Part shown: piece by piece, positions 17,355 to 26,314 of the stretch
Numbering within the stretch: position 1 is the first letter of the stretch
Layout: each line of letters starts with the position of its first letter
Source of the DNA: M3007 sp046296435
GTDB taxonomy: Bacteria > Bacteroidota > Bacteroidia > Chitinophagales > Saprospiraceae
Length of the DNA stretch: 64,000 bases
Assembly (NCBI GenBank): GCA_046296435.1
Contig: JBKBLI010000011.1
Coordinates: 1-64,000, forward strand
Direction of reading: 5' to 3'
Translations under genes and position numbers: made by a program
Notes under the pieces: generated by a model
Told to the model about the DNA's origin: nothing
Database searches by the model: none
Seen by the model: the letters and a program-made list of their open reading frames with translations, nothing else

Positions 17355-18695
17355 ATGTTTGAGAGTCTAAGCGATAAGCTGGAATCGGCCTTCAAAGTGC
17401 TCAAGGGGGCCAATCGCATTACCGAACTGAATGTTGCAGAGAGCATTAAGGAGATCCGGCGCGCCCTGGTGTCTGCCGACGTCAACTACAAGATAGCCAA
17501 GGAGTTCACCGACCGCGTCAAGGATAAGGCTCTGGGCGTCGAAAATGTCCTGCGCAACGTCAATCCCGGCCAATTGATGGTCAAGATCGTGCAAGACGAA
17601 TTGACCGAACTAATGGGAGGCCAAAGCGTAGGCATCAACGTGAAAGGCAGTCCCGGGGTCGTACTCATTGCCGGGCTGCAAGGTAGCGGTAAGACAACTT
17701 TCAGCGGCAAGTTGGCCAAACACCTCAAAGAGCAGCGTAAGTTGTCGCCCCTGCTGGTCGCCTGCGACGTCTATCGCCCGGCAGCCGCCGACCAATTGCA
17801 GGTGCTTGGCGACAGCCTCCGCGTGCCGGTATATCGCGAGCCGGAGAATAACAACCCCGTCGAGATCGCCCTCAACGCCCTCAAGCACGCCAAGGCCCAC
17901 GGCCATCACGTTGTGATCGTCGATACCGCCGGCCGCCTGGCCGTGGACGAAGCCATGATGACCGAGGTGGCCAACATCAAACAGGCTATCAACCCAACAG
18001 AAACGCTCTTCGTGGTGGACGCCATGACGGGTCAGGATGCGGTCAACACCGCGCACGCCTTCAACGAACGCATCGCATACGATGGCGTAGTGCTCACCAA
18101 ATTGGATGGCGATACGCGAGGCGGGGCCGCGCTGAGCATCAAATACACCGTAGGCAAACCCATCAAATTCGTCTCAATGGGCGAAAAATTGGAGGCGCTC
18201 GACGTGTTTCACCCCGACCGAATGGCCCAGCGAATCCTGGGCATGGGCGACATCGTATCGCTGGTCGAAAAAGCCCAGATGGAATTCGATGAAAACGAGG
18301 CCAAGCGAGTTGAGAAAAAAATAAAGCAGAACAAATTTGACTTCAACGACTTTCTGGGCCAAATGCAAATGATCAAAAAAATGGGCGATTTCAAATCGCT
18401 CATCGGCATGATCCCCGGTATGGGCAAGGCCATGAAAGACGTCAATATCGACGATAAGGCCCTCGTGCGCGTGGAAGCCATCGTACAAAGCATGACGCCA
18501 AAAGAACGCGCCAATCCCGACCTGCTCAACCTTTCGCGCAAAAAACGCATCGCGCGCGGTTGCGGCCAAAGTATCGAGCAGATCAACCTGTTCATCCGCA
18601 ATTTCAACGAAATGCGGAAAATGATGCATACCGTAGCCAACAACCCCCAAATGATGCGCAATATGATGAATCAAATGGGCGGCGGCAAATTCTAA
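17355..18695 (+). CDS. ffh: Signal recognition particle protein Ffh
   Basis: GTPase that binds 4.5S RNA and signal sequences and delivers ribosomes to FtsY at the membrane. Domains in order: N domain (MFESLSDKLESAFKVLKG), G domain with P-loop GLQGSGKTT (about residues 107-115), DTAGRLAVDEAMM and TKLDGDTRGGAALS, then a methionine-rich M domain (FLGQMQMIKKMGDFKSLIGM, IARGCGQSIEQINLFIRNF) ending in MMNQMGGGKF. The 446-residue length is normal. It is followed 42 bases later by dusB, so co-transcription is possible. Confidence 0.98.
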   Translation: MFESLSDKLESAFKVLKGANRITELNVAESIKEIRRALVSADVNYKIAKEFTDRVKDKALGVENVLRNVNPGQLMVKIVQDELTELMGGQSVGINVKGSPGVVLIAGLQGSGKTTFSGKLAKHLKEQRKLSPLLVACDVYRPAAADQLQVLGDSLRVPVYREPENNNPVEIALNALKHAKAHGHHVVIVDTAGRLAVDEAMMTEVANIKQAINPTETLFVVDAMTGQDAVNTAHAFNERIAYDGVVLTKLDGDTRGGAALSIKYTVGKPIKFVSMGEKLEALDVFHPDRMAQRILGMGDIVSLVEKAQMEFDENEAKRVEKKIKQNKFDFNDFLGQMQMIKKMGDFKSLIGMIPGMGKAMKDVNIDDKALVRVEAIVQSMTPKERANPDLLNLSRKKRIARGCGQSIEQINLFIRNFNEMRKMMHTVANNPQMMRNMMNQMGGGKF

Positions 18696-18737
18696 AAATG
18701 CCCCCGCCCGCCCCACTTCTCACTTTTCACTCGAATC

Positions 18738-19751
18738 ATGAGCGTAAAAATAGGCAATGTCGAATTAGGAGAGTTCCCGCTCCTACTGGCGCCCATGGAA
18801 GACGTGAGCGATCCGCCTTTCCGCCGCCTATGTAAAGAACAGGGAGCCGACATGGTCTATACAGAGTTTATCAGCGCCGACGGCCTCGTACACGACGCCA
18901 TCAAAAGCCTGCAAAAGCTCGACATCTTCGACTACGAGCGGCCTATCGGCATTCAGTATTTTGGCGGACAGTTGGACAATATGATCGAGGCTGCCGCCAT
19001 CATCGAGTCCAAAAATCCGGATGTGATCGATATCAATTTTGGCTGCCCGGTAGCTAAGGTAGCCTGTCGGATGGCCGGCGCCGGATTGCTTCGGGACATC
19101 CCGCACATGGTTAAGCTGACGGAGTCCGTGGTCAAAAGCACCCGACGCCCCGTCACCGTCAAAACCCGCTTGGGCTGGGACGAGTCCTCCATCAACATCG
19201 TTGAGGTGGCCGAGCGCCTGCAAGATGTCGGCATCGCCGCCCTCAGCATACATGCCCGCACCCGCGCCCAGATGTACAAAGGCGAAGCCGACTGGACCTG
19301 GATCGCGCGGGTCAAAGAAAACCCACGCATACGTATCCCCATATTCGGCAACGGCGATGTGGACTCACCTCAAAAAGCGCTCGAATACCGGCAGCGTTTT
19401 GGCCCGGATGGCATCATGATCGGCCGGGCAAGTATAGGATACCCGTGGGTGTTCCGCGAAATCAAACACTACATGCGCACCGGCGTCTTGCTCCCGCCCC
19501 CCACCTTGGAGGAGCGGGTGGACGCGGCGCGCCAACACCTCCGCGACAGCATAGCTTGGAAAGGCCCCAAACTCGGCGTCCTCGAAATGCGGCGACACTA
19601 CACGCCTTACTTCCGCGACCTGCCGCACATCAAAAGCTGGCGCATGCAATTGGTCACCGAGGACAGTCCCGACGCCCTGTTCGACATCTTAGACCGCCTC
19701 GAAGCGCATTACCAAAATCTGGCGCTCGAAATTTGTTCGGTAGCGCACTGA
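18738..19751 (+). CDS. dusB: tRNA-dihydrouridine synthase
   Basis: FMN enzyme that reduces uridine to dihydrouridine in tRNA D-loops using NADPH. It has the TIM-barrel start PLLLAPMEDVSDPPFRRLC, the active-site Cys in DINFGCPVAKVACRMAGAGLL, TVKTRLGWD, SIHARTRAQMYKGEADW, IPIFGNGDVDSPQ and GPDGIMIGRASIGYPWVF. Length (337 aa) and motifs fit the DusB group, although assignment to DusB over other Dus types is by similarity of pattern only. It is convergent with the following peptidase gene. Confidence 0.95.
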   Translation: MSVKIGNVELGEFPLLLAPMEDVSDPPFRRLCKEQGADMVYTEFISADGLVHDAIKSLQKLDIFDYERPIGIQYFGGQLDNMIEAAAIIESKNPDVIDINFGCPVAKVACRMAGAGLLRDIPHMVKLTESVVKSTRRPVTVKTRLGWDESSINIVEVAERLQDVGIAALSIHARTRAQMYKGEADWTWIARVKENPRIRIPIFGNGDVDSPQKALEYRQRFGPDGIMIGRASIGYPWVFREIKHYMRTGVLLPPPTLEERVDAARQHLRDSIAWKGPKLGVLEMRRHYTPYFRDLPHIKSWRMQLVTEDSPDALFDILDRLEAHYQNLALEICSVAH

Positions 19752-19843
19752 GACCACGTTGTCTGCTGGGGCAAGCAGGGCTTGAGCGCTTTTTAAAAAA
19801 AACGGCATCGCGCAGAGGCAAATGGCGCAGGCGCGGCTTCTAT

Positions 19844-22090
19844 CTATTGCATATTCAGCAAAGAGAGCATCCAGGCGTACTCCATGGCGCGCTCCTTGAG
19901 TCGGCTGAAACGACCCGAAGCGCCTCCGTGCGACCCGCTCATGTTGGTGTAAAAGAGCAAAGGATTTTTGTCGGTCTTCAGGTCGCGCAGCCGGGCCACC
20001 CATTTGGCAGGCTCAAAATACTGCACCTGCGAGTCGGCAAATGAAGTGAGCGCCAGGATAGCCGGATAGTCTTGGGCCTTGACGTTGTCGTAGGGCGAAT
20101 ACTGCTTCATGTAGCGGTATTCCTCAGGGTTGGCCGGATTGCCCCATTCCAAGTACTCGCCGGTGGTGAGCGGCAGACTCGGATCGCTCATGGTNNNNNN
20201 NNNNNNNNNNNNNNNNNNNNNNNNNNNNNNNNNNNNNNNNNNNNNNNNNNNNNNNNNNNNNNNNNNNNNNNNNNNNNNNNNNNNNNNNNNNNNGGTGAGC
20301 ACATCGACGAAGGGCACGCCGGCAATGATTCCGCGGTACAAATCGGGGCGCATGTTGGCGATGGCGCCCATCAGCAACCCGCCCGCCGATCGGCCCTCGG
20401 CAAACAAGCGATTTGCAGACGTGTAACGCTCCCGTACGAGGTATTCCGAGCAGTCGATGAAATCATTGAAGGTGTTCATCTTGCGAGACATCTTGCCGTC
20501 CCGATACCAGTAGTAGCCCATTTCCATGCCACCGCGCACATGGGCGATGGCGATCACAAAACCCCGGTCGGCGAGGCTGATCTTGTCGCGGTTGAAAGCG
20601 GGGTCATAGGAAAAGCCGTAAGCCCCGTAGCCGGTCAAAAAGCAAGGCGCCGATCCGTCGCGTTTGACGCCTTTGCGGTACATAATGGAGAGCGGGACGC
20701 GGGCGGCGTCGCGCGCCGTGACGAAAACCAACTCGGTAACGTAGTTGTCCGAATCAAAACCGCCGAGAACCGGAGCAACCTTTCGGACATTCTTTTGACG
20801 GGTATTGACGTCGTAGTCAACGGTGGTTTGCGGCGTTTTGGGCGAGGAATAGACGTAGCGGAGCATGGGCGAAGCATAATCGGGCAAGCCAAACAGATCC
20901 GCATTGTAGGTTGGCTCGCCAAAATCTATACCGTGACTTTTTGCGGGGTCGGTATGCAGGATGCGGATGGTCTTCAGCCCTTCGCGGCGTTCGCTGATGG
21001 CCACAAAATCTTGATATACGTCGTACCCGGCAATCAACACGTCGTTGCTATGCTCGACGAAAGCGCTCCAGTTGTCGGGACCCGGCGCCTGAATCGGGGC
21101 GCGCATGATCCGGAAGTTGGGCGCGTCCCAGTTGGTGCGGATCAGCAGGTGATCGCCCTGATGCTGTACGTCATAGAAGAAATCCTGTTCGCGAGGTTTG
21201 ATAAGCGTGAAAGCGCCAGAGGGGTTGTCGGCGTTTAGCATGCGCACTTCGACCGTTTCAGTATATCCGCTTGTGATGAGCAAGAAGCTTTCAGATTTGG
21301 TTTTGCCGACGTAGGCATAAGTGGTTTCATCTTTTTCTTCATAGACCAAGTCGGCGCGGCGCGAAAGATCTGCCGTATTGCGGCGCCAGATCTTATTGTT
21401 GCGGAGCGTAACGGGGTCTTTGGTATCGTAAAAAAGCGTGGCATTGTCGTTGGCCCAAGCCATTGAAATTCCTACCTCAAAAGGGCCGTCGATGATTTTG
21501 CCGCTCGGGAGGTCTCGCACATAAGCCTGAAAAAGATTGCGCCCCGTGTAATCTACAATATAAGCCATCTTCGTGTTGTCCGGACTGAAGGCAACCGGGT
21601 ATGCGGAGCAATATTCGCGGTCTTTGGCCAATTGGTTGACATCGAGCAGAATTTCCTCCCCGGCATTGATATCTTGCAACTTTCTGCGACAATATACAGG
21701 ATACTCCTTCCCGCCCTCAAAACGGGTGTAGTACTCATATCCTTTGCGCAGTACGGGCACGCTGGAGTCGTCCTCCTGAATACGGGCTTTGAGTTCGTCG
21801 TACAGCGTCTGGCGCAGTTTGGCGAGCGGGGCCATGACCGAGTCGCAATACCGATTCTCGGCTTCGAGATAAGCGATCACTTCGGGATTATCGCGCTCGT
21901 TGAGCCAGTAGTAGGGATCGTCGCGCCTGTCGCCGTCCGGCCCTTCTAATGTTTTGGGATGTTGTGGGGCGTCGGGCGCGGCGATCCCGTCAAGACGCAT
22001 GGGCGGCGCTTGCCAAACCGGAGAGGGTGTTTGCATACAGCTTTGTGCAATGAGCGTGAAAAGCAGGCCAATTTTTCCTAATTGAAGCAT
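19844..22090 (-). CDS. S9 family oligopeptidase B-like lipoprotein (contains assembly gap)
   Basis: Serine oligopeptidase of the prolyl oligopeptidase family, close to protease II (PtrB), which cleaves peptides after basic residues. It has a seven-bladed propeller N-terminal half (DDPYYWLNERDNPEV, AYPVAFSPDNTKMAY, YDTKDPVTLRNNKIW) and an alpha/beta hydrolase C-terminal half: nucleophile Ser568 in EGRSAGGLLMG, an acid in ALTSFADSQVQYF, and His in SGSHGGASGRF. The start at ATG 22090 is chosen because a -7 element lies at 22114-22107. It then begins MLQLGKIGLLFTLIAQSC, a lipoprotein leader, so the enzyme is probably envelope-anchored rather than cytoplasmic. N at 20195-20293 falls inside VDVLT/TMSDPSLPLTTGE, which is continuous in the family. 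Confidence 0.93.
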   Translation of the reverse strand: MLQLGKIGLLFTLIAQSCMQTPSPVWQAPPMRLDGIAAPDAPQHPKTLEGPDGDRRDDPYYWLNERDNPEVIAYLEAENRYCDSVMAPLAKLRQTLYDELKARIQEDDSSVPVLRKGYEYYTRFEGGKEYPVYCRRKLQDINAGEEILLDVNQLAKDREYCSAYPVAFSPDNTKMAYIVDYTGRNLFQAYVRDLPSGKIIDGPFEVGISMAWANDNATLFYDTKDPVTLRNNKIWRRNTADLSRRADLVYEEKDETTYAYVGKTKSESFLLITSGYTETVEVRMLNADNPSGAFTLIKPREQDFFYDVQHQGDHLLIRTNWDAPNFRIMRAPIQAPGPDNWSAFVEHSNDVLIAGYDVYQDFVAISERREGLKTIRILHTDPAKSHGIDFGEPTYNADLFGLPDYASPMLRYVYSSPKTPQTTVDYDVNTRQKNVRKVAPVLGGFDSDNYVTELVFVTARDAARVPLSIMYRKGVKRDGSAPCFLTGYGAYGFSYDPAFNRDKISLADRGFVIAIAHVRGGMEMGYYWYRDGKMSRKMNTFNDFIDCSEYLVRERYTSANRLFAEGRSAGGLLMGAIANMRPDLYRGIIAGVPFVDVLTXXXXXXXXXXXXXXXXXXXXXXXXXXXXXXXXXTMSDPSLPLTTGEYLEWGNPANPEEYRYMKQYSPYDNVKAQDYPAILALTSFADSQVQYFEPAKWVARLRDLKTDKNPLLFYTNMSGSHGGASGRFSRLKERAMEYAWMLSLLNMQ
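20195..20293. other. Assembly gap (99 N) in the peptidase gene
   Basis: Flanking codons read DVLT and TMSDPSLPLTTGE. PtrB-type peptidases have DVVTTM followed by PLTTGE with no insertion, so the gap probably hides no bases. Confidence 0.85.
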
Positions 22091-22106
22091 GCAACAGAAT
22101 TTACGG

Positions 22107-22114
22107 CAAAGATA
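22107..22114 (-). promoter_or_regulatory. -7 element (TATCTTTG) for the S9 peptidase gene
   Basis: An exact TAnnTTTG match on the minus strand 16 bases before ATG 22090. It decides the start codon of the peptidase. Confidence 0.55.
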
Positions 22115-22147
22115 TACATGAGCCCCATAGAGAAACAGAAATTTAGC

Positions 22148-22155
22148 TAATTTTG
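22148..22155 (+). promoter_or_regulatory. -7 element (TAATTTTG) for the histidine kinase gene
   Basis: An exact TAnnTTTG match that ends only eight bases before ATG 22164, so the transcript would have almost no 5' leader. No TTG is visible at -33. Confidence 0.45.
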
Positions 22156-22163
22156 CGATCAGC

Positions 22164-24143
22164 ATGTCAAAAAACGAAACATACGCATCGGCGGAACTTG
22201 CCGCCTTGGAAACTTCAGCCTTCACCGATTTTGAAAGCGCGAGAAATAGTCTGTCTATTCTGAATTGCAGATTGGGAGAGATGACGCCCGAAGAAATGTT
22301 TCGTTTGTATCAGGTAGAGGCTTTTTTGTACAACCAGTGGGCGGAGTACGAACGCGCCCTGGACCGATTAGATTTGTGCGAAAAAATCAGATTGGCCCTC
22401 CCCCACTCCAACACGCGGCTTATCGAGTTGCGCTGCGACCGCATCGGCGTTTTGATCAATTGTCAAAAATGGCCTGAAGCCTTCGATCAACTGGATGATG
22501 CGCGAAGTCTTTTGCCCCGGCTGAGCGACAAAGCCAAATGGCTGGAGGGCTACGTGGACTGTAGAGCGGGATTTATACAGTTGCACCTGGGCGACTTGAC
22601 CGAGTCCCTGAGCCTGCTGCTCCGCGCTGAATTGGCGCTGGCGAATATGCCCAATACCCAAAACTCGCTCAAATCCCAATACCTTTTGGCCCTAACGCTC
22701 AGCGGCCTCGGCGACCTGTACGAGCGCCTGGATATGGGCGAAGAGAGCATGGAGAGTTACAACAGGATCATCCCCATCATCGAAACCCACAAACTCGCGC
22801 CGCGCCGCGCTTTTCACTACATCAATGCAGGGCGCGCCAACCTGGCCCAGGGACAGACCATGGGGGCCATCGCGTATTTCAAACAAGCCCTCGAACTGGC
22901 CGGAACCATTGATAACGTCGCGTTTACCCATGCGGCTCTGAATTTGGCCCCAGCCCTGATCATGGCCAACAAAGACAGCCAGGCGATTCAATTGTTCGAA
23001 ACTGTCGCCGAGCAATTAGCCGCCCAAAAAACACCCGAAGACCTGCTAAACCTTTCTAAAATCGAAATATGGAAGGCCGAAATATGGCTCAAAGCCGACG
23101 ACTACTCAAAAGGCGAAGCGGCATGCAAAAACGCATGGGAGTACGCCCAGCAAAGCGGCGACACCGCCCAACAACTCGAAGTGTGTCANNNNNNNNNNNN
23201 NNNNNNNNNNNNNNNNNNNNNNNNNNNNNNNNNNNNNNNNNNNNNNNNNNNNNNNNNNNNNNNNNNNNNNNNNNNNNNNNNNNNCCAGTATTTAGCCGGC
23301 ATGGCCGTTTTGAAATCCGACTATCAGACAGCCTATAACTGGCAGCGTAAAGCCTCAGCCCTGCAAACCAAAGAATACCGCCAGCTCCTCGACCGCGAGC
23401 GCAACGAACTCAAGACCCTGCACAATTTAGAAAAAAGCCGACAGGAAAACCGCATCATCAAGCTGCATTTCAGCAGTCTGCAACAAAAAGCGCTGCGCGC
23501 CCAAATGAATCCGCACTTTTTGTTCAACGCCCTGAACGGCATCCAAGGCATCATCCTGACCGGCAAGCACAAGGAGGCGGTCACCTATCTGGCCCAATTC
23601 TCCAAGCTCATGCGTAAGACGCTGTACTACTCAGAAACAGAGTCGCTCAGCCTGAAGGAAGAGATGACTTTTTTGCGGCAATATCTGGATCTGAACAACC
23701 ACCTGCGCTTCGAGGGGCATCTGCGATACGAGATCCAAATACATCCGGATATCGATCCCGAGGAAGTCGCTATCCCGGCTATGATTCTGCAGCCCCTTGT
23801 AGAAAATGCCATCGAACACGGCCTACGACCTAAACAAGGCGGACTGCTCCAATTCAGGGTCTTCCCCGACGACGCCGATCCCGACCTAATTGTGTGCGAA
23901 ATAGAAGACGACGGTATCGGACCCATTGAGGTAAAAAGACGGCAGGAGGAATACGCCGAAAGTCAGGAACACCGATCCAGAGGCATGGAAATTACCCTTG
24001 AGCGACTCAAACTCCTACACGAGCGCATGGGTAGAACCCCGCGCGAATGGATCACCGTCCATGACCGCAGCACCTTGGGCAGCGACGACCAACATGGCGC
24101 ACTGGCCATCGTCATGCTGCCTGATATGAATGCCGAAGAATAA
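22164..24143 (+). CDS. Soluble TPR-containing sensor histidine kinase, LytS/YehU type (contains assembly gap)
   Basis: Signal-transducing kinase of the His_kinase (PF06580-like) class. The first ~400 residues are tetratricopeptide-type helices (EAFDQLDDARSLLPRL, ESMESYNRIIPIIE, GAIAYFKQALELAG). A coiled linker follows (KEYRQLLDRERNELKTLHNL), then the phosphoacceptor box QMNPHFLFNALNGIQ (His near residue 450), and the ATPase boxes ILQPLVENAIEHGL (N box) and EIEDDGIG (G1). There is no signal peptide or transmembrane segment, so sensing is cytoplasmic, perhaps via the TPRs. This class usually pairs with a LytTR response regulator, but none is adjacent. N at 23189-23284 lies in the last TPR. Confidence 0.9.
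   Translation: MSKNETYASAELAALETSAFTDFESARNSLSILNCRLGEMTPEEMFRLYQVEAFLYNQWAEYERALDRLDLCEKIRLALPHSNTRLIELRCDRIGVLINCQKWPEAFDQLDDARSLLPRLSDKAKWLEGYVDCRAGFIQLHLGDLTESLSLLLRAELALANMPNTQNSLKSQYLLALTLSGLGDLYERLDMGEESMESYNRIIPIIETHKLAPRRAFHYINAGRANLAQGQTMGAIAYFKQALELAGTIDNVAFTHAALNLAPALIMANKDSQAIQLFETVAEQLAAQKTPEDLLNLSKIEIWKAEIWLKADDYSKGEAACKNAWEYAQQSGDTAQQLEVCXXXXXXXXXXXXXXXXXXXXXXXXXXXXXXXXXQYLAGMAVLKSDYQTAYNWQRKASALQTKEYRQLLDRERNELKTLHNLEKSRQENRIIKLHFSSLQQKALRAQMNPHFLFNALNGIQGIILTGKHKEAVTYLAQFSKLMRKTLYYSETESLSLKEEMTFLRQYLDLNNHLRFEGHLRYEIQIHPDIDPEEVAIPAMILQPLVENAIEHGLRPKQGGLLQFRVFPDDADPDLIVCEIEDDGIGPIEVKRRQEEYAESQEHRSRGMEITLERLKLLHERMGRTPREWITVHDRSTLGSDDQHGALAIVMLPDMNAEE
23189..23284. other. Assembly gap (96 N) in the histidine kinase gene
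   Basis: Joining the flanks directly gives in-frame GTG TGT CAC CAG TAT and completes one well-formed TPR (VCHQYLAGMAVLKSDYQTA). The N run may therefore hide no sequence. Confidence 0.75.
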
Positions 24144-24532
24144 AAGCGCAGCGCTTGCCGGTTCTAACTCGCGCCGGCGACTAAAGGTGCGATCTGTGAA
24201 TAGTCAAGCGCAAGACAAATATAAAAAACTTGTTGGCTCCAAAACAAGTGGAACCCTGCAACGCATCTGCTCCAGCCCACGCTTCCGCAAATGGGATAAC
24301 GCCCTTGAACCCAACAAGGTGTTCAATTCCCCAATACAAATTCCGTCTATTTAAAAGTGTTGCCATGCTTGAGGCGCATCTCTGAAGGAGCGTCGCTAAC
24401 ACAACGCGTACCGTCCCCCGCAAGATCGTCAAGATCCGTTTTGCCGGCCGGCAGGACAGGCGCGCCCAATGATTCAACGCGGCTTTATTAGATGAAATCA
24501 GGACATTAGTAACACTGAGGCGACCAACTGTG
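24144..24532. other. Intergenic region without a supported gene
   Basis: 389 bases between the convergent kinase and purC genes. Short frames exist on both strands, but none has recognisable family character. I see no clear terminator hairpin. Confidence 0.55.
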
Positions 24533-25489
24533 TTATTCACCCGGGCCGAGTGCAATCAATATCGCTTCAAGCGCCCTTTCAGCCAATTGGCTGTCGGGGG
24601 TCAAGACAAATGTCTGACCGGTGACTTTTTCATATAACTCAATGTAGCGCGCGCTGATTTGCGACACAAATTCGTCGGGCATTTCGGGCATCGTCTGGCC
24701 GCTCTTACCCTGAAAACCATTGCTCATCAGCCATTCCCGAACGAATTCCTTGCTCAACTGGCGCTGACGCTCGCCGCGCTTCTGAAGTTCTGCGTATGTA
24801 TTGGCATAAAAATAGCGCGAACTATCGGGCGTGTGAATTTCGTCCATCAGCGCGATACGGCCATCTGGCAATCTGCCAAACTCGTATTTGGTATCGACAA
24901 GAATCAAACCGCGCTTTTCCGCCATTTCGACGCCGCGTTGATACAAAGCGCGCGTGAAAGCCTCCATCTGGGCGTAATCGTCGGCGCTCGCCAGTCCCCG
25001 CCCGACAATCTCTTCCGGGCTGATATCCTCATCATGTCCAGATGCTGCTTTTGTGCTCGGCGTGACGATCGGCGCCGGAAATGGATCGTTTTCGCGAAGT
25101 CCGTCCGGCATGGCTGCCCCGCAGAGGGTCCGCGCTCCGGCGGCATACATGCGGGCTGCGTGCCCGGCGAGGTAACCGCGTATGACCATCTCAATGCGAA
25201 AAGGCGTACACAACGCTCCTATCGACACGTTGGGGTGCGGCGTAGCATGCAGCCAATTGGGACAAATATCGGAAGTGGCCCTCAGAAAGTAAGCGGCAAT
25301 CTGGTTGAGCACCGCGCCTTTGTGCGGGATGGGTTTGGGCAAGATACAATCAAATGCGGATATTCGGTCGGTGGCGACCATTACCAAACGGTTGTTTTGG
25401 AGGGTATAAACGTCGCGCACTTTCCCGCGATAAAAAGAGATTTGTCCCGGGAGGGCGAAGTGCGTTTCGCTCAAAGCGTATGTCGTCAT
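24533..25489 (-). CDS. purC: Phosphoribosylaminoimidazole-succinocarboxamide synthase
   Basis: SAICAR synthase, the purine-biosynthesis step that joins aspartate to CAIR using ATP. Visible motifs are FYRGKVRDVYTLQNNRLVMVATDRISAFD, PNVSIGALCTPFRIEMVIRGYLAGHAARMY, ATP-site KRGLILVDTKYEFGRL and IALMDEIHTPDSSRYF. The 318-residue length matches the long yeast-like PurC group rather than the ~237-residue E. coli enzyme. ATG 25489 is chosen because the promoter element at 25540-25533 lies just upstream and no conserved residues precede it. No other pur gene is nearby. Confidence 0.97.
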   Translation of the reverse strand: MTTYALSETHFALPGQISFYRGKVRDVYTLQNNRLVMVATDRISAFDCILPKPIPHKGAVLNQIAAYFLRATSDICPNWLHATPHPNVSIGALCTPFRIEMVIRGYLAGHAARMYAAGARTLCGAAMPDGLRENDPFPAPIVTPSTKAASGHDEDISPEEIVGRGLASADDYAQMEAFTRALYQRGVEMAEKRGLILVDTKYEFGRLPDGRIALMDEIHTPDSSRYFYANTYAELQKRGERQRQLSKEFVREWLMSNGFQGKSGQTMPEMPDEFVSQISARYIELYEKVTGQTFVLTPDSQLAERALEAILIALGPGE

Positions 25490-25532
25490 GCAAAAGCAAA
25501 AAATAAAAATCTGGCACGGGTAAATATCGCCG

Positions 25533-25540
25533 CAAAGATA
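25533..25540 (-). promoter_or_regulatory. -7 element (TATCTTTG) for purC
   Basis: An exact TAnnTTTG match on the minus strand 43 bases before the purC ATG. Confidence 0.55.
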
Positions 25541-25744
25541 TATACCCTTTTTCGATGCGTCCTCAATCAATTGCAAGCGATACTGCGGCGGGTGGGAATT
25601 TGGCGTGCATCCAAAGGGCGACAGTTAACTTTTTTTGCCAATCGATGAACCTTGCGCAAAGGATGATGTTTGTGAAAGTGGGGATTTTCGGAGTGCATTG
25701 GCCAGGCAAATTCCCCTATTTTTCAAAAAAAACTACTCTTGTGT

Positions 25745-26227
25745 ATGGCTCGCGCAAACCGCAAACTCATCGCGGCGCTCAGAAGCGCCGCACAGCGCAT
25801 CAAGGATGAAAACGTCAAATATGCCTGGGGGCACCACGGTTCATGTAATTGCGGACATTTGGTTCAGACCGTCACCTCCTGGACGCCCTCCGAAATCATT
25901 CAATATGCGCACACGGGATCGGGCGAATGGTCGGAGATGGCCGAAGCATGGTGCCCTCATTCTAATGCGCCGGTGGACTATTTGGTTCGGCAACTAATCG
26001 ATCTGGGGCTGACGCCAACGGATATCGGTCATCTCGAACGACTCGACGACCGCGAGGTATTGCGCGCGCTGCCCAATGGATTCCGCCATCTTCGCCACAA
26101 CCGCCGCGAAGATGCGGCGCTTTATATGGAGACCTTTGCCGATATGCTGGAAGGGCGTCTGACCGATGCCGCTCTTCGCGAAGCGCTTCAAGACGTGGGC
26201 GCGCCGGCAGAGGAAATAGAAGCCTGA
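25745..26227 (+). CDS. Conserved-looking hypothetical protein with CxC-GH motif (160 aa)
   Basis: The product starts MARANRKLIAALRSAAQRI, then has GHHGSCNCGHLVQTVT, AWCPHSNAPVDYLVRQLID, and a helical C-terminal half (LGLTPTDIGHLERL, FRHLRHNRREDAALYMETF). The clustered His and Cys residues (HH, CNC, GH, then a later CPH) could bind a metal or an iron-sulfur centre, but no family name comes to mind. There is no signal peptide. A T5-C-A8 tract (25720-25732) ends 12 bases before the ATG, so no standard promoter is visible. A strong bidirectional terminator follows. Confidence 0.75.
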   Translation: MARANRKLIAALRSAAQRIKDENVKYAWGHHGSCNCGHLVQTVTSWTPSEIIQYAHTGSGEWSEMAEAWCPHSNAPVDYLVRQLIDLGLTPTDIGHLERLDDREVLRALPNGFRHLRHNRREDAALYMETFADMLEGRLTDAALREALQDVGAPAEEIEA

Positions 26228-26251
26228 AGGCTTTTCTTCCCTACGCTGAAA

Positions 26252-26301
26252 AGCGAATGGCGCTTGCGCAATGCCGCAAGCGCCATTCGCTTTTTTTTTT
26301 T
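26252..26301. terminator. Strong bidirectional terminator
   Basis: The 17-bp perfect stem (26252-26268 with 26275-26291) has a 6-base loop and is followed on the plus strand by a run of about ten T. It separates two convergent genes. Confidence 0.9.
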
Positions 26302-26314
26302 AACTTTTTTTCAT

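Noticed and set aside
24181..24555. A 124-codon minus-strand frame overlapping the purC stop region
   Set aside because: It lacks a domain pattern and overlaps the end of a certain gene; more likely chance.
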